Assembly (NCBI RefSeq): GCF_022539505.1
Contig: NC_061514.1
Location: 325,793,090 to 325,857,089, forward strand
DNA from: Lolium rigidum
Lineage: Eukaryota > Streptophyta > Magnoliopsida > Poales > Poaceae
DNA: 64,000 bases
Direction of reading: 5' to 3'
Shown: piece by piece, positions 11,611-23,489 of the stretch
How positions within the stretch are numbered: the first letter of the stretch is position 1
How the letters are laid out: every line of letters begins with the position of its first letter
Notes under the pieces: generated by a model
The model's database searches: none
What the model saw: only the letters and a program-made list of their open reading frames with translations
Told to the model about the DNA's origin: nothing
Program-made: the position numbers and the translations under genes

Positions 11611-13327
11611 TGATGTCTACGGGTGCTTCTATTCTTGTAGACGGTGTTGGGCCTCCAAGAGCGAGAGGTTTGTAGAACAATAGCAAGTTTCCCTTAAGTG
11701 GATCACCCAAGGTTTATCGAACTCGGGGAGGAAGAGGTCAAAGATATCCCTCTCATGCAACCACTGCAACCACAAAGCAAGAAGTCTCTTGTGTCCCCAA
11801 CACACCTAATAGGTGCACTAGTTCGGCGAAGAGATAGTGAAATACAAGTGGTATGAATGAATATGAGCAGTAGTAACGGCGCCGAGAAAAGTGCTTGCTG
11901 GCGTGCGGTTGATGGTAGTAAAATTGCGGGAAGTATAGATGCGGTAAAACGATAAACAAACAGCGATAGCAGTATTTAGGAACAAGGCCTAGGGATCATA
12001 CTTTCACTAGTTGACACTCTCAACTTTGATCACATAACAGAATAAATAAATAGATGCTAGACTCTACACCCTCTTGTTGGATGATGAACACCACTAACTG
12101 TGTAGGATTACACGAACCCTCAATGCCGGAGTTAACAAGCTCCACAATATTCAATGTTCATGTTTAAATAACCTTAGAGTGCATGACGGATCAACATAAC
12201 CAAACCAAGTACTAACATAGCATGCACACTTGTCACCTTCACACTACGAAAGGAGGAATAGATCACATCAATACCATCATAGCAATAGTTAACTTCATAA
12301 TCTACAAGAGATCACAATCATAGCCTACGCCAAGTACTACATGATGCACACACTATCACCATTACACCGTGCAGGAGGAATAAACTACTTTAATAACATC
12401 ACTAGAGTAGCACGCGAGATAAATTGTGATACAAAACACATTGCAATCATAAAGAGATATAAATAAGCACTTCACTATGCCATTCATAACGGTGAATAAG
12501 TATTCCGTGAAATATAGCCTAAGAGACCCACACGGTGCACACACTTGTCACCTTTACACACGTGGGACAAGGAGTCTCCAGAGATCACATAAGTAAAACC
12601 CACTTGACTAGCATAATGACATCTAGATTACAAGCATCATCATATGAATCTCAATCATGTAAGGCAGCTCATGAGATTATTGTATTGAAGCACATAGGAG
12701 AGAGATTAACCACATAGCTACCGGTACAGCCCCGAGCCTCGATGGAGAACTACTCCCTCCTCATGGGAGACAGCAGCGTTGATGGAGATGGCGGTGGTGT
12801 CGATGGAGAAGCCTTCGGGGGCACTTCCCCGTCCCGGCGGCGTGCCGGAACAGAGACTCCTGTCCCCCAGATCTTGGCTTCGCGATGGCGGCGGCTCTGG
12901 AAGGTTTTCTCTAGTTTTGTCGAACGTGTCAGGGTTTTCGCGACGGAGGCTTTAAATAGGCGGAAGGGCAAGGTCAGAAGGGGTCTGGGGCCACCAGACA
13001 CTAGGGCGGCGCGCCCCCCTCCTGGGCCGCGCCGCCACCATGTGTGGGCCCCCTGTGGCCCCTCTCTGGCGGTTCTCGGGTGTTCTGGAAGCTCCCGGGG
13101 ATTCTAAGATCTTCGGTGTTGATTTCGTCCGATTCCGAGAATATTTCCTTACTAGGATTTCTGAAACCAAAAATAGCAGAAAACAAGAACTGGCCCTTCG
13201 GCATCTCGTCAATAGGTTTGTTCCGGAAAACGCATAATAATGACATAAAGTATGCATAAAACATGTAGATATCATCAATAATGTGGCATGGAACATAAGA
13301 AATTATCGATACGTCGGAGACGTATCA
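11611..13327 (-). repeat. Right (5') LTR of the nested non-autonomous element
   Basis: It starts TGATGTC and ends GACGTATCA as printed, with full-length similarity to 6365-8083. On the element strand it would hold the promoter. The region near 12955 (TTTAAATAGG in the printed strand) is AT-rich enough for a core promoter, but I could not place a start site. Confidence 0.9.
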
Positions 13328-13332
13328 CCCCC

Positions 13333-14687
13333 CGAGTCCATTCAGCCACGGCTACTTCCTGGTCCTCTGCAGAGTCCCCAACCTCTTCCGTCTCGACCAA
13401 GCCTATCGGACGTTTAAACTTATCTTGGTACAATTCTGGGTGGCGCTGCTCATACATTGTTAATTTCTGGACCATGAGTGCCAGTGAACTGTACTCCACT
13501 TGGAAAGCCAGATCCTTGATCGGCGCTGCGAGGCCCAACACTGCCAGCTCGACTGCTTCCTTCTCACTTAGACGAGCCGAATAGCATCGGTTCTTAACAG
13601 TCCTGAAACGCTGGATGTATTCTGACACCGTTTCTCCGCGTCTCTGCCGTACCTGTGCCAGATCGGCAATGCCAGCCTCGGTAGCTTCTGAGTGATATTG
13701 GACATGAAACTGCTCTTCCAGTTGCTTCCACGTCCGGACTGAGTTTGGTGGCAACGAGGTGTACCACCCAAAAGCCGATCCCGTGAGAGATTGCGCAAAA
13801 AACCTCACACGTAACGGATCTGATGCTGAAATCATGCCCAACTGTGCCAAATATCGGCTCACGTGCTCGATCGAGCTAGACCCTTCTGATCCATTGAACT
13901 TTGAGAACTCAGGGAGCCGATACTTGGGTGGTAGTGGGATCAAATCCTACTCGTCGGGGTACGGCTTGGAATAGCCGATTGTTTTCCTCTTTGGCAGGAT
14001 GCCGAACTGGTCTCTCAAGATTGCACTGATTTGTTCCACGGTATGAGCTGCAGGGGCTGAGCTTTCATGACTAGTTCCGGTGGCATATTTAGCTAGCCAC
14101 GCCTGTTTATCGGCGTCTGCTCCAGAAATCCCTGCTGGTGCAATCTGGTTCGTGCGCGCCAAGCTATTGCAGTCCGGCACGTATGTGCACACGTATCCAT
14201 GTGGGATCTCTTTAGGTGGCTCATAGAGGAATTGGCAATCGCCAGGATCGCCTCCAACCTTGTAGACGACGTACGCCGGTGAACCACCGCAGCTGCGGAG
14301 CTGCAAGCGCGAATGGCAGCGGCGGTGCTGGTGCGGAACGGTATTTCTCCTTGGTGCGTCCCCAGGGCAGGCCCTGACGGAGAGTACTGATGCTTCATGA
14401 TTTCCTGAACCACGCGAACCGCAATGCGCTCGAAGGAGTTCACCAGGCTCTCAGAATGACGGTGTATAGAATGAGCCACCATGTAATTGACTTCCTGGCG
14501 CAGAGCTCTGGTGCGTTCCTCTGAAGGGGTAGACAGATCTACTTCGTCGAGAGCGCCTTCGGGTGAGAACCCTTTCCACCTAATGCCACGTGACGGCTTT
14601 AATCTCATCATATTTCTTCTTGTGCTCCTCAGGCAGATCTTCGTACGTGACTGGTTCGTCCGCCATCTCAGCTGCAGATTTTGACAT
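13333..14687 (-). pseudogene. Gypsy gag N-terminal part (frameshifts and stop)
   Basis: The likely start is the ATG at 14687, giving MSKSAAEMADEPV; it lies just inside the primer binding site. Frame shifts follow near 14580 and 14310, and a stop sits near 13945 where the reading otherwise continues (KPYPDE, stop, DLIPLPPKYRLPEF). The core capsid-like domain is clear: IEHVSRYLAQLG, RVRFFAQSLTGSAFGWY, TWKQLEEQFH, GETVSEYIQRFR. It ends at the CCCCC target duplication of the nested element. The same frame resumes at 6364 with AVPVSCKWVKPQGP. Confidence 0.8.
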
Positions 14688-14722
14688 AGTTGCTGCAGAT
14701 ATCGACGTAGTTGTTGTTGTTT

Positions 14723-14740
14723 GTCCCACCGGGCGTGCCA
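14723..14740 (-). other. Primer binding site of the Tat-type Gypsy element
   Basis: On the minus strand TGGCACGCCCGGTGGGAC lies five bases inside the LTR end. A TGG-start site directly inside the 5' LTR is the expected tRNA primer position. Which tRNA it pairs with was not established. Confidence 0.6.
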
Positions 14741-14745
14741 GAATG

Positions 14746-15321
14746 TGTTGCTGACCAAAACCCACCGGCGAGCAGCGATGGACAACACGAAGAGCCGGGA
14801 GGCTCCCAGGACTGCTGGTGGGCCCTGGTCCCTCGGGCGACGGCCCACAATGCTCCGGCACACGTCCTGGCTAATGCAAGGGCATGCCACCTGACCTATA
14901 CCTGGTCAGGAAGGTGATGGATTGCTTCGATTAGTTTCCTGCATGGCAGACACGTAAACATTAAATACGAGCCCGATCGGCTCTCAGGTTACCCTGTGAA
15001 TCGGCTCAAAGAGCCGATTGCCCCATGGTTCACGTTGGATTTACGATGACATGGGGATCCTGCTTTATCAATACAAAGTTAAATCAATCTACGATAGTTT
15101 AGGGTTTTCACCGCATAACCGGAACATCCTACACGTAGTTGAGCCTAGCAGGTACGAAAGACGATGGAAAACTAGTCCTAAAAGAGGCCTAAAAACCAAC
15201 ATGAAGTCGATTCCCGGAACAATCCCTTCTAGGATTAGTAAATCATACCTTACGCACTACCGGATCGTTCAACCCGTTTGCAAGGCCTAACCATGCGGAT
15301 ATCAAACTAATCCTTGGAACA
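14746..15321 (-). repeat. 5' LTR of the Tat-type Gypsy element
   Basis: 576 bases bounded by TGTTGC on the left and GGAACA on the right as printed, that is TGTTCC...GCAACA on the element strand, with the TG...CA ends expected of an LTR. It contains the GAGCCGAT motif repeats (forward and reverse) also scattered through the element's 3' part. The partner LTR is outside the window, so the boundaries come from the adjoining primer site and from the clean switch to foreign LTR sequence at 15322. Confidence 0.75.
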
Positions 15322-15385
15322 TGTGAGTATCATCATAAAAGTAGCATGGAACATAAGAAATTATAGATACGTCTGAGACGTATCA
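15322..15385 (-). repeat. 64-bp LTR end of another TGATACGTCTC-type element
   Basis: The segment ends in GAGACGTATCA and matches the terminal stretch of the LTRs at 8018-8083 and 13262-13327, with AACATAAGAAATTAT in common, but differs enough to be another element or subfamily. It lies directly outside the Tat-type LTR, so the Tat element probably inserted into it. The remainder should lie left of the window. Confidence 0.7.
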
Positions 15386-16749
15386 TATAGCCAATATGTT
15401 ATGTTCCATATCTCAACAGATGGTTATGTCTAATCTAAGATGATGAAAAGGTAAGTTGTCTAACATGCATATTCATGCTAAATTTAATCATTGTGTAATG
15501 GTTGTCCATTTGATTAGTGAAGATTCAAGAATATATTTGTTTCATGTTGCATGCAAATTAATTAAGTTTATAGATAATATGAAATCAAGGGCTTGAAAAA
15601 ACAGATGGTGTGAAAACCTTACATGAAGAGATAAAAAAATCAACAACTGCAGTTAATGAGGTTTTTCTTTGTAAAAAAATACAGAGAGGTTGATAGACCC
15701 ATGTAATTGGTGGATGACTAAAAATCTTTCAACATAAAATTTTGATATTGTATTCTTATTATTATAGAGAAAGAAGAGCATAAGGGTAAATGTTAATTCT
15801 TGCTCTTTGATTTCATATGTGTGGATCCATTGTGTTGATGCGTCATAGGAATCAAACTACTATTTCGGATGCTGCCATTTTAGTTGCCCCGTTGGCAAGC
15901 TTAATTGCCCATGCTTTGATAACCATGTCTTAGCTCCCTATCTTGCATTGAAATTTTGTTATTGTTTATTGCGACATCTAGAATCGACGATGTCCATTTA
16001 CCTATAACTATTTTGTACGTAATTAACTTTCTCGCTGCAGTGCATCTTTCCAAACTTAACGGATAAGGTTCGCTAATCATGTATTTGTTGTTCTTCTTTC
16101 ATGTCATTATGTTAATGACTAGAATTTTTCGAGATCTACAACCGCCATCCTGCATGTTACCTTGCATTATTATATACCTCATTAAGATTCTATACGTGGT
16201 CATCTTTGCGAGGTTAGTTGACAAGATTCGCTAATCATGGACTGTGTCGATGCTACTTGTTTTGTTGATGTATTTTTCGAGATCTACAATCGACATCAAG
16301 CATGTTACCATGAATTATATATGTCTTGAAGTTTGATCTTGCATGGGGAAACTTAATTATCGATCTGGTTACGTGATGCACAATATAGAAGATATGAAGC
16401 CTGCTCCCATTGTGATTTCATTTTTAAGGAAGCTCAGGAATGTGATCCCTACATGAAAGAGTATACCTCATGAATATATCACGGATAGGACAACTAGAGG
16501 AATGTCGTGAAGAGGTATAGGAAGAATAAAAATGAACCACGGACGCTCAAGATCTGTATCACCGTACGTAAGATGCAGCTCCCCTTCCCTCTATTTTTTT
16601 CACTTTGCTAATCTTCCCTTTTAACGAGGGCCGGGCTTAGGTGGGCGCGCGAGGAAGGAAAAAAAGTCGTAGATGGTCTTATCCTTTGTCCTCTTTTAGT
16701 GCAACATACTCCCCCTTTTTTGTATTGAACGTAGCTAGACTCCCTCCAA
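15386..16749. other. Gene-free AT-rich stretch with an imperfect direct repeat
   Basis: No coding signature is seen on either strand. Two blocks, about 16060-16185 and 16215-16330, share TTCGCTAATCATG followed at similar distance by TTTTTCGAGATCTACAA and GCATGTTACC. This indicates an old tandem duplication with a period near 155 bases. Confidence 0.5.
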
Positions 16750-16763
16750 CTATTCAATTATTT

Positions 16764-17147
16764 TTTTTTCGATAAAGGGAATATATTAATATCAAAAGAT
16801 ACCAATTACACCCAGCCTCTGCAACAACGCACTACCCTAATGGCACTACGGATGCACACAGCCAAAAAAAGGAAAAGAAAACTAAGAAACAAAAGTCCCG
16901 CTACAGTATCTCGGGCCTAACAACAGCAATACATCCACCGCCAAAACAACACCTGAAATACAGACTCTCCAAAAACGACGCCTCCAAGAAGGGAACAGTG
17001 CTCTAACACCGTCGTCGCCCGATCAATGATCTTAGGTTTTCACCCTGAAGATAGTCCCCGCTCTCAAAACAATGCCTCCAACAAGGTCATTGCCAGGCAC
17101 AACCAGTTAAGGTCAGACCTTGGGTTTTCACCCTGAAAGGTAGGACA
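16764..17147 (-). mobile_element. 5'-truncated LINE-type insertion (3' end only)
   Basis: A T-tract at the left (poly-A tail on the minus strand) is followed by TCGATAAAGGGAATATATTAAT and about 380 bases of LINE 3' sequence. It is bracketed by a perfect 14-base target duplication CTATTCAATTATTT at 16750-16763 and 17148-17161, the mark of target-primed reverse transcription. The same 3' end recurs at 45161-45550 and 61792-62180. Confidence 0.9.
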
Positions 17148-17344
17148 CTATTCAATTATTTGCACCATTGTGTATAAGAAAACAGTAAATCCCACCTTTT
17201 ACCCTATAGTTATAACCCCATTTAGTGAATCTTCTACAACATACCATATCTATGAGAATTTGAACATTGTTTCACCCCCAATTTTAACATTCAACATTTT
17301 TTGTTAGATATGACTAGCATGATACGTCAATGTGACGGGGTGAA

Positions 17345-18027
17345 ATGTTTTTAAAATTTTTGGATGGTATCTTCGTCGTGGGGTTATTCTCACCAAAGAC
17401 AATCTTGTTAAGCGGAATTGGCATGGAAGTACACAGTGTGTTTTTTGTCATCAGGACGAAACAATCAAACACTTATTCTTCCAGTGCTAGTTCGCGAGAT
17501 CTATATGGTCTGTCATCCAAGTAGCGTCTACCTTGTATCCTCCGACTAGTGTCGCCAATGTCTTTGGCAATTGGCTTCATGGTATAGATTCAAGGTTTAA
17601 GTTGCTTCTTAGGGTGGGGGCGCTAGCAGTTATCTGGGCGCTTTGGCTATGTAGAAATGACAAGATCTTTAATGATAAAAATTGCTCTTTGTTGCAGGTC
17701 ATCTACAGATGTACAGGTATTCTCCGTTCATGGTTACCTCTTCAGCGAGTGGAGAATCGAGACCTATTTACGGAGGTCTGTACACGGTTGGAGGCTACGG
17801 CGAGGGATACTTTTTTCCTACATGGGTGGCAGCATAGTCTACGGATAGATGCTCCACCTACACTTTAGGCGTTATATGATTCATCGTTTCGATATGTATC
17901 TCGACTAGTTTTTATTATTTATCCTTTTAGACTTGAGACAACAAAACGGGGCTGAGTGCATCCTGGTTATGCAGAGGCTGGATGTAATTGCTTATTAAAG
18001 TAATAAAGCATCCTTTATCGAAAAAAA
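17345..18027 (+). mobile_element. LINE ORF2 C-terminal fragment with 3' tail
   Basis: The + strand encodes the zinc-binding end of a non-LTR reverse transcriptase: TKDNLVKRNWHGSTQCVFCHQ, then TIKHLFFQC, one in-frame stop, and a Trp-rich segment (VIWALWLCRNDKIFND) reaching the stop at 17868. The sequence then shows the LINE 3' end GCAGAGGCTGGATGTAATTG and an A-tract after TTTATCG. It is 5' truncated. No convincing target duplication was found. Confidence 0.85.
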
Positions 18028-18544
18028 GGACTTCATCCGTGATCCTGTCTAAACTTCCCTTGTCCAAATCTTCCATTTCTCCCTACCATCCTAATATTTT
18101 TGTACGTCAGTAATCACCTTACACCTTGCCCACTGAACATGCATCAGGAAAAAAGGTCCAAAGCTTCTATAAAAGTAAGCTAGACATATTTTACTCGATG
18201 GTGTAAAATCAGTGTCACGAATGCATAACTAGAAAGTAAAATGTGGAATTTACACTAAAAAATATCGATATCTACAATGAGGCCAGGAAGAATCCTTATA
18301 TTGCCATGAAGGAAGGGTTAGGCTAAAGACTGGTTATGGAATTTTAATGTCCAGCTTGGATATTGAAAGCAATTTGACAATGTACTGGCACATATAGCTT
18401 AGCGATGCGAGCAAGTATTCTAGCCAGGCAAAAATCCACTGTTGATGAAAATTCAGAACACTCGAACGTTAAATGCTCTCCCTAAGTAAAGCAGTACTCC
18501 ACATATATAGCTTTTATTCGTTTTGCTCACAAAAGCGTCCACAC

Positions 18545-18552
18545 ATATATAT
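18545..18552 (+). promoter_or_regulatory. Candidate TATA box of the lipase-like gene
   Basis: TATATATA lies 94 bases upstream of the predicted ATG at 18646. A second TATATA at about 18503-18508 is a possible alternative. Spacing to the ATG allows a short 5' leader. No other element could be assigned. Confidence 0.4.
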
Positions 18553-18645
18553 AGCTGTCAACCCCTCATCCTCGATCGCTCTCTCCTAGCAACTAGTAGC
18601 TCTTTCTCTTCTCTGCTTCGCTTCGTTCGAGTGCTAGTCGTGAAA

Positions 18646-21600
18646 ATGGCGAGCAAGTCCGGCAGCGGCGTGGCGGAGGATGGCAGCTACGAGTACAAGG
18701 AGGAGTTCGTGAAGAACTCCCGGGGGATGAAGCTCTTCACCTGCCGGTGGCTGCCCGCCAAGGGCCACACAGTCAAGGGCCAAGTGTTCATCTGCCATGG
18801 TAATTAACCGCGCGTCCTTCCTTCCTTCCTTCCTTCCTTCCTTCCTTCAAGCCGGCCGCGCGCTCTAATGGCCGGAGAATGATGGACCGATTGGTCCAAA
18901 ACAAACAACAGGGTACGCGGTGGAGTGCAGCATCACGATGCGGGAGACGGGGATGCGGCTGGCGCGGGCCGGGTACGCGGTGCACGGGGTGGACTACGAG
19001 GGCCACGGCAAGTCGGAGGGCCTCCAGGGCTACATCCCCTCCTTCGACGTCCTCGTCGCCGACTGCGACGCCGTCTTCGCCACCGTCGTCGCATCCACCG
19101 CCAACACGGAGCTGCCACGCTTCCTGCTCGGCGAGTCCATGGGCGGCGCCGTCGCGCTGCTCCTCCACCGCACGCGCCCCGACTACTGGACCGGCGCCGT
19201 CTTGGTCGCGCCCATGTGCAAGGTACATGCGCGTGCTTACCTACTACTACTCCGGTCCGGTCTCCGGCCACGGCTCGCGGCTTTAGACTAGATGTTGTAT
19301 GCACGATCGATGGAGTGCTAGCTTCCTTCTTTTTTGAAGGGTGGAGTAGTAGCTTGCTAGTTGCCATAATCATCTGACTTTTGAAAAGATCGACATGCTG
19401 TTGTTTAATCCATCCTAGAGCAGTTGACCTGGCCAGCCATTCAGGCACTCATCTACATTTTCAATCTACCTGGATGATTATAAATAATTGCATTTTCATT
19501 CGAACATTCAAATTTAGATAAATCTGTAATATCCTTTTCGAATCGGAGGGATTATAAGAAATAAGACCTCGATCATTAAAAAAAAGCCTGGACTTTAATG
19601 AATCTCCGTGTACGTATTGTTCGATTAGATTGCTGAAGAGATGAGGCCCCACCCGGTGGTGATCAGCGTCCTCAAGTTGATGACCAACATCATCCCCACC
19701 TGGAAGATTGTGCCAACGGCCGACGTCATAGACGCCGCCAACAGAATGCAGGAGAAGCGCGACGAGATCAGGAACAACCCCTACTGCTACAAGGGCAAGC
19801 CGCGCCTCCAGACCGCATATGAGCTCCTCAGGGTCAGCCTCGACATTGAGAACAATGTACTCAAAAAGGTACATATCTCTGTATTTCCCACCTGAGTATT
19901 GCACTTGTTCAAATAACCCATCAAAGTAATGTTCAGTTCCTTTTAATCCTCCAAAGTATCGATTAAACTTGTTTTTGCTAAGGCGGGCCATAATATTGTC
20001 TATGTGGCTGCCATGTAACCAATTTCAAATGCCACAATTGCAATTTTCATCTAGCTCATTTTATGTTTATCCATGGGTTCCCCGAGCCAAAAAAAAAAAA
20101 TGGTCCACTGGGCAATGGCTACTTTTGTGTGCACCTTTTAAGAATGCAACTTTAGGCTAATCTGTAGTTTTAGATGGATTAGCTTGCTTTTAAATCATAA
20201 ATCAGACAACTTAGAACTACCAAAAACTATTAATGAATTAGTAATTAGCTCAATCATGTACTTCTATATTACCAAGTAGGCAATTGTAATTACTTATGTT
20301 GTTCTATATTACCAAGTAGGCAACTTTAGGCTAATCTGTAATTTTAGATGGAGTAGCACACCTGCAGTTGGAAACAGGATACTGATACATTAAACAAAAT
20401 GCAGCATTTTGTTTGTGTTACATTAGCTATGTCATAACTATGTATACATCTCGATCGTGCTGTCTTTCTGCTATTCAAATGAGGTGTTGATTTGCTCGTG
20501 TAGCGCCCTTATTCAGTTAGTTGACACTTTGACTAATTGACTACAATAAGTCAGTTTTTCTCGGGTGTGATAGATTTGTTCATCATTGGCATTCAATTTA
20601 ATTTGAGTTTGCAGCACTAATGGTTGTAGGTTTTCTTTTTTGTCTCTATCCCTTAATTATTATTATCATGTATTCCCAAAAATAAATTGAATTTATAAAG
20701 AAGGAATGTTTGGATTTTAGAACATGAACCTAAAGTTTTTTTTTCGAAATGGGGTGTACCCCGGCCTCTGCATCGGTTGATGCACACAGCCTTTTATTAA
20801 GAAACTGAATATTGAAAATTTACAATTCAAGGATCAACGAGAGTCGATACAAAAATCAACCATCAAAAAAAGACTGCTAAGCAATCTAAGCATCATGTAA
20901 TCTCTTAATAGGCCGCCAAGTAGCATGATAGAAAATATCCTGGGCAACCATTTGAAGGCGGTTGCATCCAGAAACCATGCACTCCCGTTGATTCTCCGGG
21001 ACCAAGAAACGCCAAAGCTGGATCCAGTGAACCATAGTGTGAATAACCTGCAAAAATTAGTAGAGTCTTTTTTGTTAAAAACAATATAGTTCTGCAATTC
21101 CAAATTGACCAGCATAAAACCGAAACACCAATGTTAATCCTAGCTTTATCAGTTTTGTCAATTGCATGAAATAAACAAATGGTCTACTGATTCCTCAGCA
21201 TCACAGAAAGAGCATTTCATATTTCCATTCCAATTCGCTAGATTATCACGGGTCAAGAGGACTTTCTTACTAAGGAACCACATAAAGATTTTAATTTTTA
21301 GTGGAATTTTTATTTTTCAAAGATAATTACGAAGATATCTTGTATGTCCATTTAACATATCAACATAGATTTAACGGATGTTAGACCCCAAACGAACTTA
21401 TCTTGATCATCATTTAAATTTATCTCCATTAATCATTGACATAGGTGTACCCATTGTTCCCATTTATCACCGATCAGTGTTCTCCGAAAATCAATATTTA
21501 ACGGAGTTGACCTCATAACATTTTCACTAAGCTTACGGTGAACAATGTTGTATAGTTGGGGATACTGAGATGCAAGTGTCTGATCACCTAACCATCTATC

Positions 21601-22536
21601 TTTCCAAAAAACGCACTCCTTCTCCACAGCCTACCTCAAATTTTTCTCTACTAAAAGTTTACACTTTAATTTTTATTAATCCCTTCCAGAAAGGTGAATC
21701 AGCAGGCTTACTTTCAACTTCAGCCAAGGTTTTTTTGTGAAAGGTACTTGTTTTTTAAAAGTTGTTGCCATAACCTTTCTTCAGAAAGAAGTTTAAAAAG
21801 CCATTTACTAAGTACGCAAGTATTTTTAATCTCCAGACTTCAATTCCACTTAGTTTACCTATATTTCTTTTTATTTTCCTCATATTGCCAAAAGAAGCGT
21901 GATCGGAAAAAATCTAATCTTTCCTTACCCCTTTAGGTAAATCAAACAAGCATAGCATAAACATCGGTAAACTAGTAAGGACAGAGTTAATCAACACAAG
22001 ACGATCCCCATATGAACCTAAAGTTTTGACAGTTGTTCAATTTTGAAATGGTGGTAGATGACAACTGGCGGCACTGCCACGTGTCAAATCCTGGTTCGCA
22101 AGCTCCTCAAAACGTTGGCTCAATATTGACGTCCAAAAATAAAAGAATTTTGATGTTTCCTAGTATTTCCCATTTATTTGGCTTTGTAAGCAAAAAATGA
22201 TTGTTGCTGATGGATGGAGCGCCCATGTACATGCAGGTTTCGTTGCCATTCTTGATCGTGCATGGTGGGGACGACAAGGTGACGGACCCATCTGTGAGCG
22301 ACCTCCTCTACCGGTCGGCAGTAAGCCAGGACAAGAAGCTCAACCTCTACCCAGGCATGTGGCACGCGCTCACTTCCGGTGAGACCCCCGAAAACATTCA
22401 CACGGTCTTCCAAGACATCATCTCGTGGCTCGACCAAAGATCCTCCACGGGATCATCGGTGGCAGTGTCCGGGGACATGTCGTCGGAGATGGAGCAAAAG
22501 GCCAAGCACGATGAGCAGCATTTTGAGAAAATATAG
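18646..22536 (+). CDS. Monoacylglycerol lipase-like / caffeoylshikimate esterase-like alpha/beta hydrolase
   Basis: Four exons: 18646-18799, 18912-19222, 19629-19868, 22237-22536. All introns are GT-AG and phases join in frame to give 334 residues, normal for the plant MAGL/CSE family. Motifs include the oxyanion-region FICHGY (about 48-53), the nucleophile elbow GESMGG with Ser127, Asp248 in HGGDDKVTDP, and His278 in YPGMWHALTSG, so the catalytic triad is complete. The family hydrolyses monoacylglycerols or lysophospholipids, and some members cleave caffeoyl-shikimate in lignin synthesis. The substrate cannot be told from sequence alone. There is no signal peptide or membrane segment, so it is presumably cytosolic. 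The tail after WLDQ (about 25 Ser/Glu/Lys-rich residues) is variable in the family. Intron 3 is enlarged by a LINE. Confidence 0.93.
18816..18848 (+). repeat. CCTT microsatellite in intron 1 of the lipase-like gene
   Basis: About eight uninterrupted CTTC/CCTT units lie directly after the exon 1 donor. They form a pyrimidine tract inside a 112-base intron and are likely length-polymorphic. Confidence 0.9.
20740..22011 (-). mobile_element. LINE fragment in intron 3 of the lipase-like gene
   Basis: The insertion is bracketed by a perfect 16-base duplication ATGAACCTAAAGTTTT at 20724-20739 and 22012-22027. It is on the minus strand: the poly-A tail appears as a T-tract at the left. Coding remnants read GDRLVLINSVLTSLPMFML, ECVFWKDRWLGDQTL and PLNIDFRRTLIGDKWE, which are typical of the C-terminal half of plant LINE ORF2. 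Stops interrupt the frame. It is 5' truncated by family standards and adds about 1.3 kb to the intron without touching splice sites. Confidence 0.93.
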
Positions 22537-22984
22537 TACTATGCGTGGCCGCGTGGGTAACTGTTGCTTGGTATTAAATCAGAAAAAATCTATTGAAACT
22601 GGCTAGCTACACAAAGTGAGTAGGATTAGTTAATTGTACTAATTGGTTTGCTAGTTCGGCAATTTTTGTCTTATCGTTGTGTACCTGTGCCATGTAACAT
22701 TGATCTTTCAATGATCCCTCATTTTCAGCCTTTGATTTTTGTAGCGTTTACCTTTTTCTAAAATGGAAGTTGAACTCTAACATCTATAATGCATCAAAAT
22801 GGTACACACTTCCAATTTTTATAATATTAAAATTCTTACAAGATAACACATCAATAACCTGAGGCCGCAACAAGCCTGGTTTCCACTACATGTCAATATG
22901 CATGATGCATGTCACTAGCACAGGTCACAACGCATGTATACAAACTCTATTTAATTTGATCAATTAATTGTAGTTATTTATAAA
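22537..22984. other. 3' flank of the lipase-like gene, no other feature seen
   Basis: AT-rich downstream sequence without ORFs of note. Several AATAAA-like variants occur, but none could be chosen as the poly-A signal. Confidence 0.4.
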
Positions 22985-23007
22985 TAAACGTACAAACCGA
23001 GATTTCC

Positions 23008-23400
23008 TAGATTTTTCGATAAAATAATATATATTAACAAAACAAATATATTAATTATATTCAGTCTGTACAACAACAAGATGTTCAAACACATCAACAA
23101 TTCAAGATGCACACGGCCAAGGAAAAACAAAAACAAAAAAGAGAAAACTAGAAACAAAGATCTCGCCGCGGTGATGAAACACTCGCAACAACGGCACTTT
23201 AACCACCACCAAAGACAACGCTCGGACCATAAAAAGTTCTCCAAAAGCAACGCCTCCAAGAAGCACAAGCGATGTCGTCGCGTGATCGAAGATCTCATGT
23301 TTCATCTCTAGGAAAAGTGCAAGTTCGCAAAACGATGCCTTTTGTAAGACCATTTCTATTGCCTTTTGTAAGACCATTGCTAGGTACAACCACTGAGCTA
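23008..23400 (-). mobile_element. Degenerate LINE 3' end
   Basis: TTTTTCGATAAAATAATATATATTAA at the left resembles the 3' terminus of the LINEs at 16764 and 45161. It is followed by diverged 3' sequence (CAGTCTGTACAACAAC, AAGATGCACACGGCC, AACGCCTCCAAGAAG). The right edge is uncertain. Confidence 0.65.
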
Positions 23401-23489
23401 GGGATCAACAACTCCTCAACTACATCATCAATTCGCTGAGCCCCAGCATACTGATGCACATCCATGAGAACATGCCGTCAAAGTCTAGA

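Larger units (their letters stand above)
6365..13327 (-). mobile_element. Complete non-autonomous LTR retrotransposon nested in Gypsy gag
   Basis: Two near-identical 1.7-kb LTRs flank about 3.5 kb of internal DNA. A 5-base target duplication CCCCC borders both ends (6360-6364 and 13328-13332), and removing the element restores the gag frame around it. The orientation is minus: the primer site abuts the right LTR, and a purine tract (AAGCTTGGGGATGC) abuts the left one. No gag, RT or integrase is present; the only sizeable ORF is 10651-11376. It must therefore be mobilised by proteins of another element. The LTR start TGATACGTCTCC resembles the WHAM/Sabrina/Fatima group of Triticeae Gypsy families from memory; unverified. 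Confidence 0.9.
1..15321 (-). mobile_element. Ty3/Gypsy LTR retrotransposon, Tat-like lineage, decayed and left-truncated
   Basis: On the minus strand the order is 5' LTR (14746-15321), primer binding site, gag, protease, reverse transcriptase, RNase H, integrase, then an extra ORF in antisense before the 3' LTR, which lies beyond the left edge. Gag-protease-RT-RNase H-integrase is the Gypsy order. A second RNase H domain just before integrase and an antisense acidic ORF downstream are known Tat-lineage traits. Stops and frameshifts in gag, protease and RT show that it is not functional. A complete second element (6365-13327) is inserted in gag, and rejoining the flanks restores the reading frame. 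Lineage assignment is inference from domain content and remembered family sequence. Confidence 0.9.

Noticed and set aside
18788..19448. Arg/Ala-rich ORFs opposite or out of frame with lipase exon 2
   Set aside because: Shadows of a GC-rich exon; the true frame has the catalytic motifs and splice sites.
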